DNA from: Kribbella sp. NBC_00382
GTDB taxonomy: Bacteria > Actinomycetota > Actinomycetes > Propionibacteriales > Kribbellaceae
Length of the DNA: 64,000 nt
Assembly: GCF_036067295.1 (NCBI RefSeq)
Contig: NZ_CP107954.1
Coordinates: forward strand, 8,122,001-8,186,000
Direction: 5' to 3'
Part shown: in pieces, positions 1 to 9,081 of the stretch
Layout: every line of letters starts with the position of its first letter
Position numbering within the stretch: position 1 is the first letter of the stretch
Made by a program: the position numbers and the translations under genes
The notes under the pieces: generated by a model
The model's input: only the letters and a program-made list of their open reading frames with translations
Databases searched by the model: none
Told to the model about the DNA's origin: nothing

Positions 1-155
1 ACGCGCTTGAGCACACCCTGCGCCGCGAGGTAGTCGAGATCACGCCGGACCGTCATGTCCGAGGCGCCTGTCGCGGTCACCAGTTCGGCGACGCCGACCC
101 GGGTTTCGACCCTGAGACGCTCGACGATGACCCGCTGCCGTTCCGTACTCTTCAC
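1..155 (-). CDS. DeoR-family transcriptional regulator, N-terminal part (runs off the left edge)
   Basis: Only about the first 51 residues are present. They begin at a GTG (153-155) and read VKSTERQRVIVERL, then a helix-turn-helix ending in SDMTVRRDLDYLAAQG. That is the DeoR-type DNA-binding signature, with the recognition helix TVRRDL. The effector domain lies outside the window. The gene is divergent from the MFS transporter at 237, and a perfect 11-bp inverted repeat sits between them, so it probably controls itself and the transporter. The family is clear; the effector, usually a phosphorylated sugar, cannot be told from this part. Confidence 0.8.
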   Translation of the reverse strand, partial: MKSTERQRVIVERLRVETRVGVAELVTATGASDMTVRRDLDYLAAQGVLKR

Positions 156-182
156 CTGAGGAAAACTATCATCGGCATGTTC

Positions 183-209
183 ATTCAAACAACCTGATTG
201 TTTGAATGG
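183..209. promoter_or_regulatory. Perfect inverted repeat in the DeoR/MFS divergent promoter
   Basis: CATTCAAACAA (183-193) and TTGTTTGAATG (199-209) are exact reverse complements separated by CCTGA. The site is AT-rich in a GC-rich context and lies between two divergent start codons. DeoR-family operators are often TTTGA-containing repeats, so this is the likely binding site of the regulator at 1-155. Confidence 0.7.
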
Positions 210-236
210 TGGAACCCAGTGTGAGGTTGGCCCCCA

Positions 237-1397
237 GTGAACGAGCTCCGCAAGGCCCGGTACGCCGTTGCCGCGGTCTTCTGTGTGCACGGCTCGGTGG
301 TCGGATCGTTCGCGACCCGGGTGCCGTGGATCCAGGACCATGCGTCGGTGAGCCCCGGCCAGCTCGGTCTGGCGCTCGCCTTCCCGGCGGTCGGCGCCTC
401 GCTGGCGATGCCGCTGGCGGCGCGGATCACCCACCGCTTCGGCAGCAGGACCGCCCTGCGCGGGCTGATCGCCCTCTTCACGCTCACCTTCGTCCTCATC
501 TCGCTCGCGCCTAACCTGGTTACCCTGTGCGGCGCACTGTTCGTGTACGGGGCTACAGCGGGCATGGCCGACGTCGCGATGAACGCCCTGGGCGTCGAGG
601 TCGAGCAGCGGATGGGCAGGTCGATCTTGTCCGGCCTGCACGGCATGTGGAGCGTGGGGACACTCATCGGCTCCGGGGTCGGCACACTGGCGGCCCACCT
701 CGATGTGAGCGCCCAACTGCATCACGCGGTCGCTGCCGTAGTACTGACTGTCGCCGGTACTACGGCCTGCCACTGGGTGCTCGACCTGCAGCCGACCGAG
801 GACGAGGAGGCGCCTCCACGCTTCGCCCTGCCGCCCAAGTCCGCGTGGTTGATCGGTGCGGTGGGCTTCTGCGCCGTCTTCGCCGAGGGCGCCAGCCTGG
901 ACTGGTCTGCGGTTTACCTGCGCGATGTGCTGACCACCTCGGCCGCTGTGGCCGCAGCAGCCACCACAGGCTTCGCATTGACGATGGCCGCGGCCCGGAT
1001 CGCCGGTGACGCAGTGGTCGACCGCTGGGGCGCAGTACGGACCGTACGGATCAGCGGAGCCGTCGCCACGCTCGGCGGCGTACTAGTGGTGCTGGCCGGC
1101 CATCCACTGGTAGCTATGGCCGGCTTTGGCCTGCTGGGGCTGGGGGTAGCGGTGGTGGTGCCGCTGGCCTTCGCCGCAGCCGGTCGTACCGGCCCCAACG
1201 CCAGTCAGGCGATCGCCGGAGTCGCCACGGTCACCTACACCGCGGGCCTGATCGCTCCGTCGATCATTGGCGGCATAGCCCAAGCCAGCAACCTCACCAT
1301 CTCCTTCATCCTGGTGACGCTGCTCGCAACGGGTATCGCGGTCTTCTCCTCCGTCCTACGGCCTGCCGGCGTGCGGGACACTCACCTCGACGGTTGA
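237..1397 (+). CDS. MFS transporter (YbjJ-like, sugar or drug type)
   Basis: This 386-residue protein has about 12 hydrophobic segments and MFS loop signatures, including RITHRFGSRTALR between helices 2 and 3 and the repeat-like VVDRWGAVRTVR in the second half. GTG at 237 starts it; the upstream bases CCCCCAGTGA give no strong ribosome binding site. Overall it resembles the YbjJ/fucose-permease-like branch, but the substrate is unknown. It is divergent from a DeoR regulator and overlaps the 3' end of the convergent SMP-30 gene by 42 bases. Confidence 0.8.
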   Translation: MNELRKARYAVAAVFCVHGSVVGSFATRVPWIQDHASVSPGQLGLALAFPAVGASLAMPLAARITHRFGSRTALRGLIALFTLTFVLISLAPNLVTLCGALFVYGATAGMADVAMNALGVEVEQRMGRSILSGLHGMWSVGTLIGSGVGTLAAHLDVSAQLHHAVAAVVLTVAGTTACHWVLDLQPTEDEEAPPRFALPPKSAWLIGAVGFCAVFAEGASLDWSAVYLRDVLTTSAAVAAAATTGFALTMAAARIAGDAVVDRWGAVRTVRISGAVATLGGVLVVLAGHPLVAMAGFGLLGLGVAVVVPLAFAAAGRTGPNASQAIAGVATVTYTAGLIAPSIIGGIAQASNLTISFILVTLLATGIAVFSSVLRPAGVRDTHLDG

Positions 1398-2213
1398 GAC
1401 CAGTCCGGTGCGCTCCGGACTCAGCATGTGCTCGAAGCCGCGCCACTGGGCGCTGAGCATGTACAGCGTGGTGCCGTCGGGCCCACCGAGCATGCAGGAG
1501 AAGGCGCCTCGGTCGAGGTCGACCGTCTCGAGCACCTCGCCGCGCTCCCGCACGCGGACGCATCGTTGGGCGGGCACATCGGCGTACCAGGCAGCGCCTT
1601 CGGCATCGAGGCAGATGCCGTCGGGGTGACCGTCGGGGAGGTCGGCCCAGACGCGGCGGCTGGACAGGCTGCCGTCGACTGCGATGTCGAAGCCGGCCAG
1701 CTGGCCTGCGTGCGACTCGGCGACGATCAGCGTCGAGTCGTCGGGCGTGATCGCCATGCCGTTGGCGAACCTGATGCCGTCGGCAACTTGCCGGGCCTGC
1801 CCGTCGGGCGTCACGACGACGACCACGCCGGGCTGGCTGAAGTCGAACCAGCCGCCGTTGACGAAGACGTTGCCACGGCTGTCGACCACGATCTCGTTGA
1901 ACATGTCGGCCAGCCCGCGCAGGTCGGCGTACGGGACCAGGTTGTCGTCCTTGTGCTGGAACAGCGTCGTGCCGGCGATCACGAGCAGCGTGCCGCCGGG
2001 CGTCCAGTCGATCGAGAACGGGATCGTGTCCTTTGGCACGGTGACGACTACCTCACGCACGCCGTCCGCGTCGATGGCGAGCACCTCGCCGGTCCCCCAG
2101 TTCGCCAGCCACAGCCGCCCGTCGTGCCAGCGCGCCGATTCGCCGTACCCGAGCCCGTCCACCAGAAGCTTTGTCATACCTCTAGTACGAAACGGGCGGT
2201 CGGGTTTCGACAT
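1356..2213 (-). CDS. SMP-30/gluconolactonase family protein
   Basis: The protein is a six-bladed beta-propeller lactonase of about 285 residues. It carries the family's N-terminal GYGESARWHDGRLWLANW with the metal-binding Glu, a DMFNEIVVDSRGNVFVN strand and HPDGICLDAEGAAWYAD near the end. Members hydrolyse sugar lactones or related esters using a divalent metal. The ATG at 2213 overlaps the upstream methyltransferase stop (TGATG), which favours coupling. A second ATG at 2177 (MTKLLVDGLG) would also give a normal family start and cannot be excluded. The true substrate is unknown. Confidence 0.8.
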   Translation of the reverse strand: MSKPDRPFRTRGMTKLLVDGLGYGESARWHDGRLWLANWGTGEVLAIDADGVREVVVTVPKDTIPFSIDWTPGGTLLVIAGTTLFQHKDDNLVPYADLRGLADMFNEIVVDSRGNVFVNGGWFDFSQPGVVVVVTPDGQARQVADGIRFANGMAITPDDSTLIVAESHAGQLAGFDIAVDGSLSSRRVWADLPDGHPDGICLDAEGAAWYADVPAQRCVRVRERGEVLETVDLDRGAFSCMLGGPDGTTLYMLSAQWRGFEHMLSPERTGLVSTVEVSVPHAGRP

Positions 2214-3019
2214 CAACTGCGCCTGGCTGTCACGATCGCGTACTCGTTGGAGACCTTGAAGGCCGCCGGGTCCTCATTGATCTCTTGTACTGCGGCCAGC
2301 AGGCGCCCGTCGAGCTCGGCCCGCAACTCCGCGCCGTCGGGGCGCGAGGCCAACGCCTGCGCCGCACTCACTGCCATCGGGTGCTGCGCCGACTTCTCCA
2401 AGTACTCCTCGGCCGACGTCCCGGTGAGGTTCATCGAGCGCACCTCGACCTCAACCCCGAACCCGTACTTGCCGAAGGCGTCTCGCAAAGCCGCCTCGTC
2501 GTGCCAGGCAAGCGGCTTGGGCGCGGCCGGGTCAGCAGGCTTGGGGGCACCGAAGACCTCGGCCATGAACTTGCCGGCGGTGTTGTTGATCGCCATCATC
2601 GAGCCGCCGGGGACCCACGAGGTCAGCCGGATCAGCCCATCGGGCGCCGTCACCCGGGTCATCTCGGCGATCGCCGCGTCGGCGTCCGGCGCGAAGATCA
2701 CCGCGAAGATCGACAACAGCAGCTCCGCAGTACCGTCCTCCACTGGGATCGAAGCAGCATCGCCGGCGATGAACTCAGCCTGCAACCCGCGCTCGGCAGC
2801 ACGCTTCCGAGCGACCTCCACCAATCGAGCGGCCGGGTCGACTCCCGTCACCACCGCGCCACGCTCGGCAGCCAGCAGCGCCGCGTTGCCCGTCCCGGTC
2901 CCCAGGTCGACGACCCGCTTGCCCGCCAGCGGCTCAGACATCGCCACCACAACCTCAGAGATCGGCAGCAACGCCTCCCCCGTCGGCTCGTACTGCCCCA
3001 AACCCCAGTCGAGCTCCAC
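2213..3019 (-). CDS. Class I SAM-dependent methyltransferase
   Basis: The 268-residue protein has the SAM-binding motif I VVDLGTGTGNAALLAA, an acidic residue at the end of strand 2 (GVDPAARLVEVA) and motif GDAASIPVEDGTAELL, typical of Methyltransf_11/25 enzymes. GTG at 3019 is preceded by AGGGAG at good spacing. It overlaps the SMP-30 gene by one base and is divergent from the MerR/GyrI regulator at 3147. No substrate can be inferred. Confidence 0.8.
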   Translation of the reverse strand: MELDWGLGQYEPTGEALLPISEVVVAMSEPLAGKRVVDLGTGTGNAALLAAERGAVVTGVDPAARLVEVARKRAAERGLQAEFIAGDAASIPVEDGTAELLLSIFAVIFAPDADAAIAEMTRVTAPDGLIRLTSWVPGGSMMAINNTAGKFMAEVFGAPKPADPAAPKPLAWHDEAALRDAFGKYGFGVEVEVRSMNLTGTSAEEYLEKSAQHPMAVSAAQALASRPDGAELRAELDGRLLAAVQEINEDPAAFKVSNEYAIVTARRS

Positions 3020-3146
3020 AGCCCACTCCCTCTACCCCGAAGACCTGTCCGCCCCAGTAGACCACCACCCCTTGCAGCCAGCACCCGTTGCTGGGAGGGA
3101 TCGCCCTTGCAGTTGACACTGTGGGAAGCCGGAGAGTGAGAGGGCC

Positions 3147-3944
3147 ATGATGAACATCGGAGAATTCGCCCGCCTCGGCGGTGTCACCACCCGCATGCTG
3201 CGGCACTACGACGCCCTCGGCCTGCTCGTCCCCGCCCACGTCGACCCGCACACCGCCCGCCGTTCGTACGACCTGGCGCAGCTGCCAACACTCCACCGCC
3301 TGCTGGCCCTCAAAGGTCTCGGCATCCGGCTGGACGAGCTGGGCCCGCTGCTGTCAGAGGGCGTCGACCCAGCGGAACTGCACGGCATGCTCCGCCTCCG
3401 CGAGGCCGAGCTGGAACGCCAGGTACGCCAGCAGCGGCACACGCTCGACCGGGTGAAGGCGAGACTCCGACTGATCGAGCAGGAGCCCCCGATGCCCGTC
3501 GAAACCAAACACGTCGAACCCATCACCCTCGCCGCCCTCTCAGCAGACGCCCCAGACGCCAGCCGCCAACAAACAGGCGCCGTCGTCCAATCGCTGTTCG
3601 AGCAGGTCATCGACCAGATGGAGACTGGCGGCGCCGACCGTACGACACCGATAGCTCGCTACCAGCCGTCCGCTGAAGCCCCCACCGTCCATGTCATTGC
3701 CGGCTACGCACTAGCGGGCAATGAGATCCCCGGGCTGCACGACCACGTGCTGCCCGCCGCCGAGGTAGCGGCAGTCGTCCACCGCGGACCGATGAACACC
3801 ATCTCCAGCGCGTACCAGGAGCTCGCCCAGTGGGCTGAATCCACCGGGCGAACTCCCACGACACTCACCTGGCGCGAGTACTACCTTGAGGCCGCCGGCG
3901 ACGACCAGAGCGACTGGATCGTCGAAGTACAACTGGAACTCTGA
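3147..3944 (+). CDS. MerR-family regulator with GyrI-like effector domain
   Basis: Residues 1-70 form a MerR winged helix (IGEFARLGGVTTRMLRHYDALGLL, then RSYDLAQLPTLHRLLALKGLG). A coiled linker follows, and from about residue 120 a GyrI/SOUL-like ligand domain ends in TLTWREYYLE. The architecture resembles BmrR/TipA-type multidrug-sensing activators, which bind hydrophobic ligands in the C-terminal half. An upstream TTGACA at about 3113 may be its -35 element. It is divergent from the methyltransferase/SMP-30 pair, which are candidate targets. Confidence 0.85.
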   Translation: MMNIGEFARLGGVTTRMLRHYDALGLLVPAHVDPHTARRSYDLAQLPTLHRLLALKGLGIRLDELGPLLSEGVDPAELHGMLRLREAELERQVRQQRHTLDRVKARLRLIEQEPPMPVETKHVEPITLAALSADAPDASRQQTGAVVQSLFEQVIDQMETGGADRTTPIARYQPSAEAPTVHVIAGYALAGNEIPGLHDHVLPAAEVAAVVHRGPMNTISSAYQELAQWAESTGRTPTTLTWREYYLEAAGDDQSDWIVEVQLEL

Positions 3945-3947
3945 CAG

Positions 3948-4955
3948 CTACTTGTCGGTGGCGAAGGCGTCGTCGAAGGAGCCTTCGGGCTTGTCGAAGG
4001 CCAGCGCGCGGATGGTGTTGACGGCCTCGGCGGCGCCGACCTTGCGCTCCATCCCGGCGTCTTCCCACTCGACCGAGATCGGGCCCTCGTAGCCGATCGA
4101 GTTGAGGACGCGGAAGCAGTCCTCCCAGTTCACGTCACCGTGGCCGGTCGAGTAGAAGTCCCAGCCGCGCCGCGGGTCGCCCCACGGCAGGTGCGAACCG
4201 AGCCGTCCGTTGCGCCCGCCGCCGACCCGCATCCGGGTGTCCTTGCAATCGACGTGGTAGATCCGGTCCTTGAAATCCCACAGGAACGCGGCCGGGTCGA
4301 TGTCCTGCCAGACCATGTGGCTCGGGTCCCAGTTCAGCCCGAACGCCTCGCGGTGCCCGATCGCTTCGAGCGTCAGCGTCGTGGTCCAGTAGTCGTAGGC
4401 GATCTCCGACGGGTGCACCTCGTGCGCGAACCGCACGCCGACCTCGTCGAACACGTCGAGGATCGGGTTCCACCGGTCGGCGAAGTCCTTGTACCCGGCT
4501 TCGATCCGCTCGGCCGGTACCGGCGGGAACATCGCCACGTACTGCCAGATCGACGACCCGGTGAAGCCGATCACCGTCTTCACGCCGAGCTTGGCCGCGG
4601 CGCGAGCGGTGTTCTTCATGTCCTCGGCCGCCCGCTGCCGGACGCCCTCGGGATCGCCGTCGCCCCACACCCGCGACGGCAGGATCGCCTGGTGCCGGAA
4701 GTCGATCGGGTCGTCGCAGATCGCCTGCCCCACCAGGTGGTTGGAGATCGCGAAGACCTGAAGACCGTGCCGCTTCAGGATCTCGTGCCGGCCGGCGATG
4801 TAGTTCTCGTCGTCGATCGCTTGCTGGACGTCGAAGTGGTCGCCGGAGCAGGCGATCTCGACACCGTCGTATCCCCAGGAGGACGCGAGACTGCAGACCT
4901 CCTCGAAGGGCAGGTCGGCCCACTGACCGGTGAACAGGGTGATCGGGCGTGGCAT
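3948..4955 (-). CDS. Sugar phosphate isomerase/epimerase (xylose isomerase-like TIM barrel)
   Basis: The ATG at 4955 (MPRPITLFTGQWADL) is preceded by GAGGAG seven bases upstream and gives 335 residues. The AP-endonuclease-2/xylose-isomerase-like barrel shows metal-site segments WGYDGVEIAC, VRFAHEVHPSE, LNWDPSHMVWQ and YHVDCKD. It lies 16 bases after the Gfo/Idh oxidoreductase gene. Such pairs commonly act together in catabolism of inositol-like or unusual sugars. The exact sugar is unknown; the divergent ROK regulator probably senses it. Confidence 0.85.
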   Translation of the reverse strand: MPRPITLFTGQWADLPFEEVCSLASSWGYDGVEIACSGDHFDVQQAIDDENYIAGRHEILKRHGLQVFAISNHLVGQAICDDPIDFRHQAILPSRVWGDGDPEGVRQRAAEDMKNTARAAAKLGVKTVIGFTGSSIWQYVAMFPPVPAERIEAGYKDFADRWNPILDVFDEVGVRFAHEVHPSEIAYDYWTTTLTLEAIGHREAFGLNWDPSHMVWQDIDPAAFLWDFKDRIYHVDCKDTRMRVGGGRNGRLGSHLPWGDPRRGWDFYSTGHGDVNWEDCFRVLNSIGYEGPISVEWEDAGMERKVGAAEAVNTIRALAFDKPEGSFDDAFATDK

Positions 4956-4971
4956 GTGCAGGCTCCTCAGT

Positions 4972-6066
4972 TCAGTTTTCGACAGTGATCCAGGCGCCGT
5001 CCGCGGCAGCGGATCGGAGTACGGCGTCGACGAGATGGGCAGAGCGGGCACCGGCCGCGAAGTCCGGCAGGCCGTCCGGTTGGTCGCCGTCCAGCGCAGC
5101 CGCGTAGGTGTCGGCGACAAAGGAATCGAAGGCGTCCTGGTAGCCCTGCGCATGGCCGGCAGGCAGCCGATTGATCCGCGCGGCGGGCGGGCTGAGGGTG
5201 TCCGGATCGCGGGTCAGCAGCTGACTCGCCGCACGTCGCCCGACCCACAGCCGATCCGGATCCTCCTGGTCGAAGCCGAAGCTCGACTCGGTCCCGGAAA
5301 CCTCCAGATACAGCCGGTTCTTGCGACCGGCCGCGACCTGGCTGACGACGACCGTCCCGACGACACCGGCCGCAGTACGGAACTGCGCGGTCGCCAGATC
5401 TTCGGTCCGTACTTCCACCCCGCCGCGATTCGCGCGAATCGTGCGGGTCTGCGCGCTGACGTCGGCGATCCGGTCACCGGTGACGAACTCGGTCAGGTCA
5501 CACCAGTGCGAGCCGATGTCAGCGAACGCCCGAGACGGACCGCCCGCGGTGTCGTCCACCCGCCAGTTCTGATCGTTCTCCCCCGCGAGCCAGTCCTGCA
5601 GGTAACTCCCGTGCAGGCTGGTGATCTGGCCGGCCTCACCCTCGGCGATCCTGGTCCGCAGCTCGCGCACCATCGGGTGGTACCGGTAGACGAACGGCAC
5701 CGTGGCGACGCGGCCAGCCTCCAATGCGGCGGCGAGCAGGCCTGTCGCGTCCTTGGCAGATGTCGCCAATGGCTTCTCGCAGATCACGTGCTTGCCCGCT
5801 TCGAGCGCTTGCAAGGTGACCGGCAGGTGCGTGTTGTTCGGCGTACAGACGTGGACGAGATCGATGTCGGCGGCAAGCAGTTCGTCGAGCGTCGCGAAGC
5901 CTCGCTCGGCGCCGGACGCCTCGGCCGCAGCCTCCGCCCGCTCGGGACTGGACCCGACCGCACCGACGATCTGGGCGCCCGCGACCAGCGCGGACCGGCC
6001 GTGCACGCGGCCCATGAAGCCGCCACCGACGATCCCGACCTTGAGCTTGCGCGCTGTGGTGGACAT
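4972..6066 (-). CDS. Gfo/Idh/MocA-family oxidoreductase
   Basis: The 364-residue protein has an N-terminal Rossmann motif KVGIVGGGFMGRVHG, the family signature CEKPLA at about residues 95-100, and a C-terminal alpha/beta dehydrogenase half with DIGSHWCDL, the usual catalytic Asp/His neighbourhood. It is predicted to be an NAD(P)-dependent sugar or cyclitol dehydrogenase. It forms an operon with the downstream epimerase and is divergent from the ROK regulator across only 64 bases. Confidence 0.88.
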   Translation of the reverse strand: MSTTARKLKVGIVGGGFMGRVHGRSALVAGAQIVGAVGSSPERAEAAAEASGAERGFATLDELLAADIDLVHVCTPNNTHLPVTLQALEAGKHVICEKPLATSAKDATGLLAAALEAGRVATVPFVYRYHPMVRELRTRIAEGEAGQITSLHGSYLQDWLAGENDQNWRVDDTAGGPSRAFADIGSHWCDLTEFVTGDRIADVSAQTRTIRANRGGVEVRTEDLATAQFRTAAGVVGTVVVSQVAAGRKNRLYLEVSGTESSFGFDQEDPDRLWVGRRAASQLLTRDPDTLSPPAARINRLPAGHAQGYQDAFDSFVADTYAAALDGDQPDGLPDFAAGARSAHLVDAVLRSAAADGAWITVEN

Positions 6067-6075
6067 GACGGCGAC

Positions 6076-6110
6076 GCTATGTTGAACTTTTGTTCCCCGT
6101 CAAGCAAAAG
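6076..6110 (-). promoter_or_regulatory. Candidate promoter and operator between the Gfo/Idh and ROK genes
   Basis: On the minus strand TTGACG (6103-6098) and CATAGC (6081-6076) are spaced by 16 bases, putting transcription start very close to the ATG at 6066, so the message would be nearly leaderless. CTTTTG (6087-6092) and CAAAAG (6105-6110) form an inverted repeat over the promoter, a plausible ROK-type operator. Confidence 0.4.
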
Positions 6111-6130
6111 CCTGGCGGCCCGCGACGAAA

Positions 6131-7273
6131 GTGCTGCCGATGCGCGAGTTCGGTCCCGCCCACGGGGTACTGCGGCTGCTGCTCGACGGGCAGCCGCGGA
6201 CCCGCGCCGAGCTGATCGACCTGAGCGGACTCGGGCGATCGACAGTCACCGTCCGGCTCGAGGAGCTGCTGGCGGCCGGCTTCGTCGTACCGTCCGGCGA
6301 AGCGGCATCGAGCGGTGGCCGGCCGCCGGCCAGGTTCGCGTTCAACCCGTCGGCACGGTTGGTGCTGGCGGCTGATGTCGGTGCGACTCACCTCTCAGTG
6401 GCGCTGACCGATCTCAGCGGCACCGTCCTCGGCAGCACCACCGCTGCCCTCAACATCGCCGAAGGCCCCGAGACAGTCCTCGCCGCCCTCACCACCACCG
6501 GTCGCGCGCTACTCGAGGACGCCAGGCGCTCAGATGCAGACCTGGCCGGCATCGGCGTCGGATTGCCCGGCCCGGTCGAGCACGCCACCGGCCGCCCGAA
6601 CCACCCGCCGATCATGCCCGGCTGGGATTCGTACGACGTCGTCGGCCGGCTCACGAACGAATTCGGTTCCCCTGTCCTGGTCGACAACGACGTCAACCTG
6701 ATGGCCCTCGGCGAGCATGCAGCCCAGTACTCCGACGTCGAACACCTGCTGTTCGTGAAGGTCGCCACCGGCATCGGCGCCGGCCTTGTCACGGGCGGCC
6801 AACTGCACCGCGGTGCCCAAGGCGCGGCCGGCGACATCGGCCACATCCAGTCCCCCGGCCACACCGAGCTCTGCCGCTGCGGCAACACCGGCTGCCTGGA
6901 AGCGGTCGCCTCCGGCGCAGCCATAGCCACCCAGCTACGAGCCGCGGGCCTCGACGCGACCAGCAGCCAGGACGTTGTCGAACTGGTCCGCGCCGGCAAC
7001 ACAACCGCCACCCATTCGGTCCGCCAAGCCGGCCGCGAGATCGGCACCGTACTGGCCGCCTGCGTCAGCCTCATCAACCCATCGGTCCTGGTGATCGGCG
7101 GCTCCCTCGCCCAAGCCGGCGACCACCTCCTGGCCGGCATCCGCGAAGCCATCTACGCCAGATCCTTGCCCTTGGCCACCACCGAACTGAAGGTCGTCCC
7201 CTCCCGCATCGGCCAACAAGCAGCAGTCCAAGGCGCAGCCGCAATGGTCCTTCAGCACACCCTAGGGTTCTAG
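6131..7273 (+). CDS. ROK-family transcriptional regulator (NagC/XylR type)
   Basis: Residues 1-70 form a winged helix (TRAELIDLSGLGRSTVTVRLEELLAAGFV). The rest is a sugar-kinase-like ROK domain with ADVGATHLSVAL, VDNDVNLMALGEH and the zinc-binding CRCGNTGCLE motif. GTG at 6131 or ATG at 6140 could be the start. It is divergent from the Gfo/Idh-epimerase operon, its probable target, and overlaps the convergent gpsA by four bases. The last third drifts to more C-rich, less biased codons. Confidence 0.88.
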   Translation: MLPMREFGPAHGVLRLLLDGQPRTRAELIDLSGLGRSTVTVRLEELLAAGFVVPSGEAASSGGRPPARFAFNPSARLVLAADVGATHLSVALTDLSGTVLGSTTAALNIAEGPETVLAALTTTGRALLEDARRSDADLAGIGVGLPGPVEHATGRPNHPPIMPGWDSYDVVGRLTNEFGSPVLVDNDVNLMALGEHAAQYSDVEHLLFVKVATGIGAGLVTGGQLHRGAQGAAGDIGHIQSPGHTELCRCGNTGCLEAVASGAAIATQLRAAGLDATSSQDVVELVRAGNTTATHSVRQAGREIGTVLAACVSLINPSVLVIGGSLAQAGDHLLAGIREAIYARSLPLATTELKVVPSRIGQQAAVQGAAAMVLQHTLGF

Positions 7274-8274
7274 CCCCAGCGTTCCGACTTTGCGGAGCGG
7301 GAGACCAGGCTGAAGAGCATGTCCTTGGGGGTCATCTCGCCGGCGACTACCTTCGTGACGTGTTCGGCGATGGGCATCTCGACGTCGTGGTGGTGTGCCA
7401 GCTCGGTGATGGAGGCGCAGGATTTCACGCCTTCGGCGACCTGACGAGTGGCGCCCGCGATCTCGGCGACCGTCATGCCCTGGCCTAGTTTTTCGCCGAA
7501 GGTGCGGTTGCGGGAGAGCGGAGACGAGCAGGTCGCGACCAGGTCGCCCAAGCCCGCGAGGCCCGAGAACGTGTGCTCGTCGGCGCCCAGCGCAGTACCT
7601 AGGCGGGCGGTCTCAACGAGCCCGCGGGTGATGACGGATGCGCGTGCGTTGTCGCCGAAGCCGAGGCCGACAGCCATACCAACGGCGAGGGCGATCACGT
7701 TCTTGGTGGCGCCGCCGAGTTCGCAGCCGATGACGTCGTTGTTCGTGTATGGACGGAAGGTCGGCGAATGGCACAGCTTCTGCAGCCGGGCGGCCGTGCC
7801 CTCGTCGGCACACGCCACGACGGCCGCAGCCGGTTGTCCCTCGGCGATCTCGCGAGCGAGGTTCGGACCGGAGACGACAGCGATCCGCTCGGGGCCGGCG
7901 CCGGTGAGTTCCGCGATCACCTCGCTCATGCGCTTCGTCGTACCGACCTCGACGCCCTTCATCAGCGACACCAGCGGTACCGCCGCCGGCAGCACGTCGG
8001 CCCAGTCGCGCAGGTTGTCCCGCAGCGACTGCGACGGAACGGCGAGCACGATCGCCTCGGCTCCGTCGGCGGCGAGCGCCGGGTCATGCGTTGCGGTGAT
8101 GGCGTCCGGCAGCCGCAGACCAGGGAGGTAGTCGGGATTCTCATGCTGCGTGTTGATCGCCTCGCACAGCGATTCGCGACGCCCCCAGACCGAGACCTGA
8201 TTGCCGGCCTGGGCCAGGACGATGGCGAAGGCAGTCCCCCAGGACCCAGCGCCGAACACCGCAACCTTGGTCAT
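7270..8274 (-). CDS. gpsA: Glycerol-3-phosphate dehydrogenase [NAD(P)+]
   Basis: The 334-residue enzyme reduces dihydroxyacetone phosphate to sn-glycerol-3-phosphate, the backbone for phospholipids. Visible signatures are the dinucleotide-binding VAVFGAGSWGTAFA, the SLMKGVE segment, VVSGPNLAREIA, CELGGATKNVIALA with the catalytic Lys, and GLAGLGDLVATCSSPLSRNR. It overlaps plsC by four bases (ATGA). The two thus form a coupled unit making and acylating glycerol-3-phosphate. Confidence 0.95.
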   Translation of the reverse strand: MTKVAVFGAGSWGTAFAIVLAQAGNQVSVWGRRESLCEAINTQHENPDYLPGLRLPDAITATHDPALAADGAEAIVLAVPSQSLRDNLRDWADVLPAAVPLVSLMKGVEVGTTKRMSEVIAELTGAGPERIAVVSGPNLAREIAEGQPAAAVVACADEGTAARLQKLCHSPTFRPYTNNDVIGCELGGATKNVIALAVGMAVGLGFGDNARASVITRGLVETARLGTALGADEHTFSGLAGLGDLVATCSSPLSRNRTFGEKLGQGMTVAEIAGATRQVAEGVKSCASITELAHHHDVEMPIAEHVTKVVAGEMTPKDMLFSLVSRSAKSERWG

Positions 8275-9065
8275 CGCGTCTCCCCATCCTCACGGTTCTT
8301 GTGCTTGCGCGGGTCATAAAGCTCAGCAGGCGGAGTCTCCCCACGCAGTACGCCGAGCTCCCCGGCGACCCGCTGCATGATCACCTCGGTTGCTTCGTGC
8401 AACAGCTCGTTGGTGATCGGCTTGCCCTGGAAAGCACTCAGGTCGACCGGCTCACCCGCGATCACCCGCATCGTCTTGCGCGGCAGCAACCGCACTCGAA
8501 GGCTCCCGTACGAAGCGAAGACCTCCTGCGCTCCCCAGTTGGCGATCGGGATCACCGGACAGCCGGTCATCAACGCGATCCGGGCGGCGCCGGTCTTGCC
8601 GGTCATCGGCCAATGGTCGGGATCACGCGTGATCGTGCCCTCGGGATAAACGCCGACGCATTCGCCCTTCTCCACCGCTGCAACAGCGGCCCGGAACGCG
8701 TCCGCGGCCTCGGCCGAATCGCGATAGACCGGAATCTGTCCGGCGCTGGTGATGATCCGGCCGGCGATCGGCAGCTTGAACAGCGACGCCTTGCCGAGCA
8801 GCCGCGGAATCCGCCGGCATTCCCAGATGTAGAACCCGAGCACGAACGGGTCGAAGTGCGAGATGTGGTTCGTCACGAACACCATGCCACCGGTCCGCGG
8901 CACGTTCTCGCGGCCGCGGAAGTCCCGTTTGGTCCAGGTCAGCATGAAGGGTTTGACGATGGCGACGACCAGGCCGAACCAGAACCCGCGGCGTGGCCGG
9001 GGTCCCTCGGTGGTGCACTGGCCGTTCACTGCTGCCTCCTGGTGGCTGTGGTTGCCGTCGGTCAT
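8271..9065 (-). CDS. plsC: 1-acyl-sn-glycerol-3-phosphate acyltransferase
   Basis: The 264-residue membrane-associated acyltransferase has motif I NHISHFDPF (HX4D catalytic pair), motif II around GKASLFKLPIAG, motif III VGVYPEGTITRD and motif IV CPVIPIANWG. It converts lysophosphatidate to phosphatidate. It precedes gpsA in the same transcript. Its start lies only 16 bases from the divergent cofC start, so the two promoters must be interleaved or lie within the neighbouring coding sequence. Confidence 0.93.
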   Translation of the reverse strand: MTDGNHSHQEAAVNGQCTTEGPRPRRGFWFGLVVAIVKPFMLTWTKRDFRGRENVPRTGGMVFVTNHISHFDPFVLGFYIWECRRIPRLLGKASLFKLPIAGRIITSAGQIPVYRDSAEAADAFRAAVAAVEKGECVGVYPEGTITRDPDHWPMTGKTGAARIALMTGCPVIPIANWGAQEVFASYGSLRVRLLPRKTMRVIAGEPVDLSAFQGKPITNELLHEATEVIMQRVAGELGVLRGETPPAELYDPRKHKNREDGETR

Positions 9066-9081
9066 GGGAGAATCCTGCCTG

